Assembly (NCBI GenBank): GCA_002423545.1
Contig: DIWP01000001.1
Coordinates: 361,429 to 367,147, forward strand
Origin: Thermoleophilia bacterium UBA6103
GTDB taxonomy: Bacteria; Actinomycetota; Thermoleophilia; UBA2241
Reading direction: 5' to 3'
Length of the DNA: 5,719 bases
Positions 4,790 through 5,719 of this stretch are shown here, one piece after another (position 1 is the first letter of the stretch; each line of letters begins with the position of its first letter). The position numbers and the translations under genes were made by a program. The notes under the pieces are model-generated. The model did no database searches and had not been told where the DNA came from. It saw only the letters and a list, made by a program, of their open reading frames with translations.

Positions 4790-5719
4790 TCAGTACTTGC
4801 GCTCCTGCGGCTCGAACAGGCCCAGCTCGACGGCGCGGTAGTCGAGCCGCGGCTGCGCCTCGCCGGGCCGGTAGTGAGCCAGCGTGTGCTTGAGCCAGTC
4901 GGCGTCGTTGCGCGTGGGGAAGTCGGTGCGTGCGTGCGAGCCGCGCGACTCGGTGCGCGCCAGGGCGCCGCACGCCGTCGTGATGGCCAGATCGAGCATG
5001 CCCTCCAACTCGGTGGTGCGGATCATGTCGAGGTTGAACGGCCCGCCGGCATACTTGAGGCGCAGCCTCGGGATGCGCTCCTTGAGGGCCAGCAGCGCGT
5101 CGAGGCCCTCCTGCATCGTCACGGCGTCGCGGAAGATGCCGAACGTGTCTTTCATGATGGTCGTCATGGCGTCGCGGATGGCGTACGGGTCCTCACCGCT
5201 GCCGTCCTCGCCGTTGGCGGCCAGGACCTCGACGCGCGCCACCATGGCGGCGACGGCACGCGCCGCTGCGCCGGAGCCGGCGGCCCGCTCGACGGCCGGT
5301 CGCGCCTCGCCTGACTGGATGTCGGCGACGGCGCGAGCGCCGGCCCGCCGGCCGAAGACGATGGTCTCCAGCAGCGAGTTGCCGCCCAGGCGGTTGGCGC
5401 CGTGCACGCTCACGCAGGCGCACTCCCCCGCGGCCCAAAGCCCGGGCAGCGGCGTCTTGCCGTCCACGTCCGTGTCTATGCCGCCCATGGAGTAGTGCTG
5501 GCAAGGCTGGATGGGGATGGGCTCGTACACCGGGTCGACGCCCTCGAAGTGGATCGCCAGGTCGCGGGTGCCGGGCAGCCGGTCGGCCAGCTTCTCGGCG
5601 CCCAGGTGGCGCAGGTCCAGGTACACGTAGTCCTTGCCGCCGATGCCGCGTCCCGCGTCGATCTCCTGCTGGATGGACCGCGAGGTGATGTCGCGCGGCG
5701 CCAGCTCCATCGCCTTGGG
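4790..5719 (-). CDS. sdhA: Succinate dehydrogenase flavoprotein subunit, C-terminal part (5' end outside window)
   Basis: The last 309 residues of the FAD-binding catalytic subunit are visible; the gene runs off the right edge in frame (Pro-Lys-Ala before MELAPRD). It oxidises succinate to fumarate in the citric acid cycle and passes electrons to SdhB. Counting from the Met at 5710, QHYSMGG (71-77) holds His72, the likely equivalent of the E. coli active-site His354. HGANRLGGNSLLETIVFGRRAG-type sequence begins at 103, with Arg107 matching catalytic Arg399. LWAAGECAC (91-99) is part of the FAD-binding fold. The C-terminal helical domain carries SRGSHARTDFPTRND (255-269) and ends in PQERKY, close to the usual SdhA terminus. 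The covalent-FAD histidine and the N-terminal dinucleotide-binding motif lie outside the window. The Met at 5710 is internal, not the start: MELAPRD is a conserved mid-protein segment. It is upstream of sdhB in one operon. Confidence 0.96.
   Translation of the reverse strand, partial: PKAMELAPRDITSRSIQQEIDAGRGIGGKDYVYLDLRHLGAEKLADRLPGTRDLAIHFEGVDPVYEPIPIQPCQHYSMGGIDTDVDGKTPLPGLWAAGECACVSVHGANRLGGNSLLETIVFGRRAGARAVADIQSGEARPAVERAAGSGAAARAVAAMVARVEVLAANGEDGSGEDPYAIRDAMTTIMKDTFGIFRDAVTMQEGLDALLALKERIPRLRLKYAGGPFNLDMIRTTELEGMLDLAITTACGALARTESRGSHARTDFPTRNDADWLKHTLAHYRPGEAQPRLDYRAVELGLFEPQERKY

Noticed and set aside
4432..5495. Plus-strand frames opposite sdhA and sdhB.
   Set aside because: They are antisense shadows; both sdh genes are unmistakable on the minus strand.

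Overview
This is ordinary-looking chromosomal DNA from a very GC-rich bacterium. G/C-biased third codon positions produce long spurious open frames on the opposite strand of nearly every real gene. The base composition, a GTG start and a possible leaderless promoter fit an actinobacterium or another high-GC lineage. Nothing in the window fixes the taxon, and there are no RNA genes, mobile elements or CRISPR arrays.

Layout from left to right. (1) A complete minus-strand M20-family metallohydrolase of the ArgE/DapE/CPG2 type (36-1343), with a small GC hairpin just past its stop. (2) A 228-bp divergent control region with a 7-bp-stem palindrome on the M20 side and, on the other side, 2.5 tandem copies of a 17-bp unit, a -10-like box and a perfect TGGACGC-T-GCGTCCA palindrome. 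(3) A plus-strand ten-helix EamA/DMT transporter (about 1572-2726) with an unusually long hydrophilic linker between its two halves and no ATG that preserves the first helix. (4) A convergent minus-strand P1-family (S58, DmpA/NylC-like) autoprocessing hydrolase (2766-3929, GTG start). (5) The end of a succinate dehydrogenase operon on the minus strand: sdhB, the iron-sulfur subunit (3994-4734), preceded by the C-terminal 309 residues of sdhA, the flavoprotein (4790 to the right edge). A membrane anchor gene (sdhC/D) would have to lie outside the window.

How the genes work together. SdhA and SdhB form the catalytic half of respiratory complex II, oxidising succinate to fumarate and passing electrons through three Fe-S clusters to quinone. 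The M20 hydrolase and the EamA carrier are divergent and share one control region, so co-regulation (for example hydrolysis of an acylated or peptide-like compound and movement of the product) is possible but is inference. The P1 hydrolase follows sdhB in the same direction after a putative hairpin and may or may not be read through from the sdh operon. I found no convincing previously undescribed system. The most distinctive points are the transporter's control region and start site, and the His-Thr rather than Asn-Thr pair at the predicted self-cleavage site of the P1 hydrolase.
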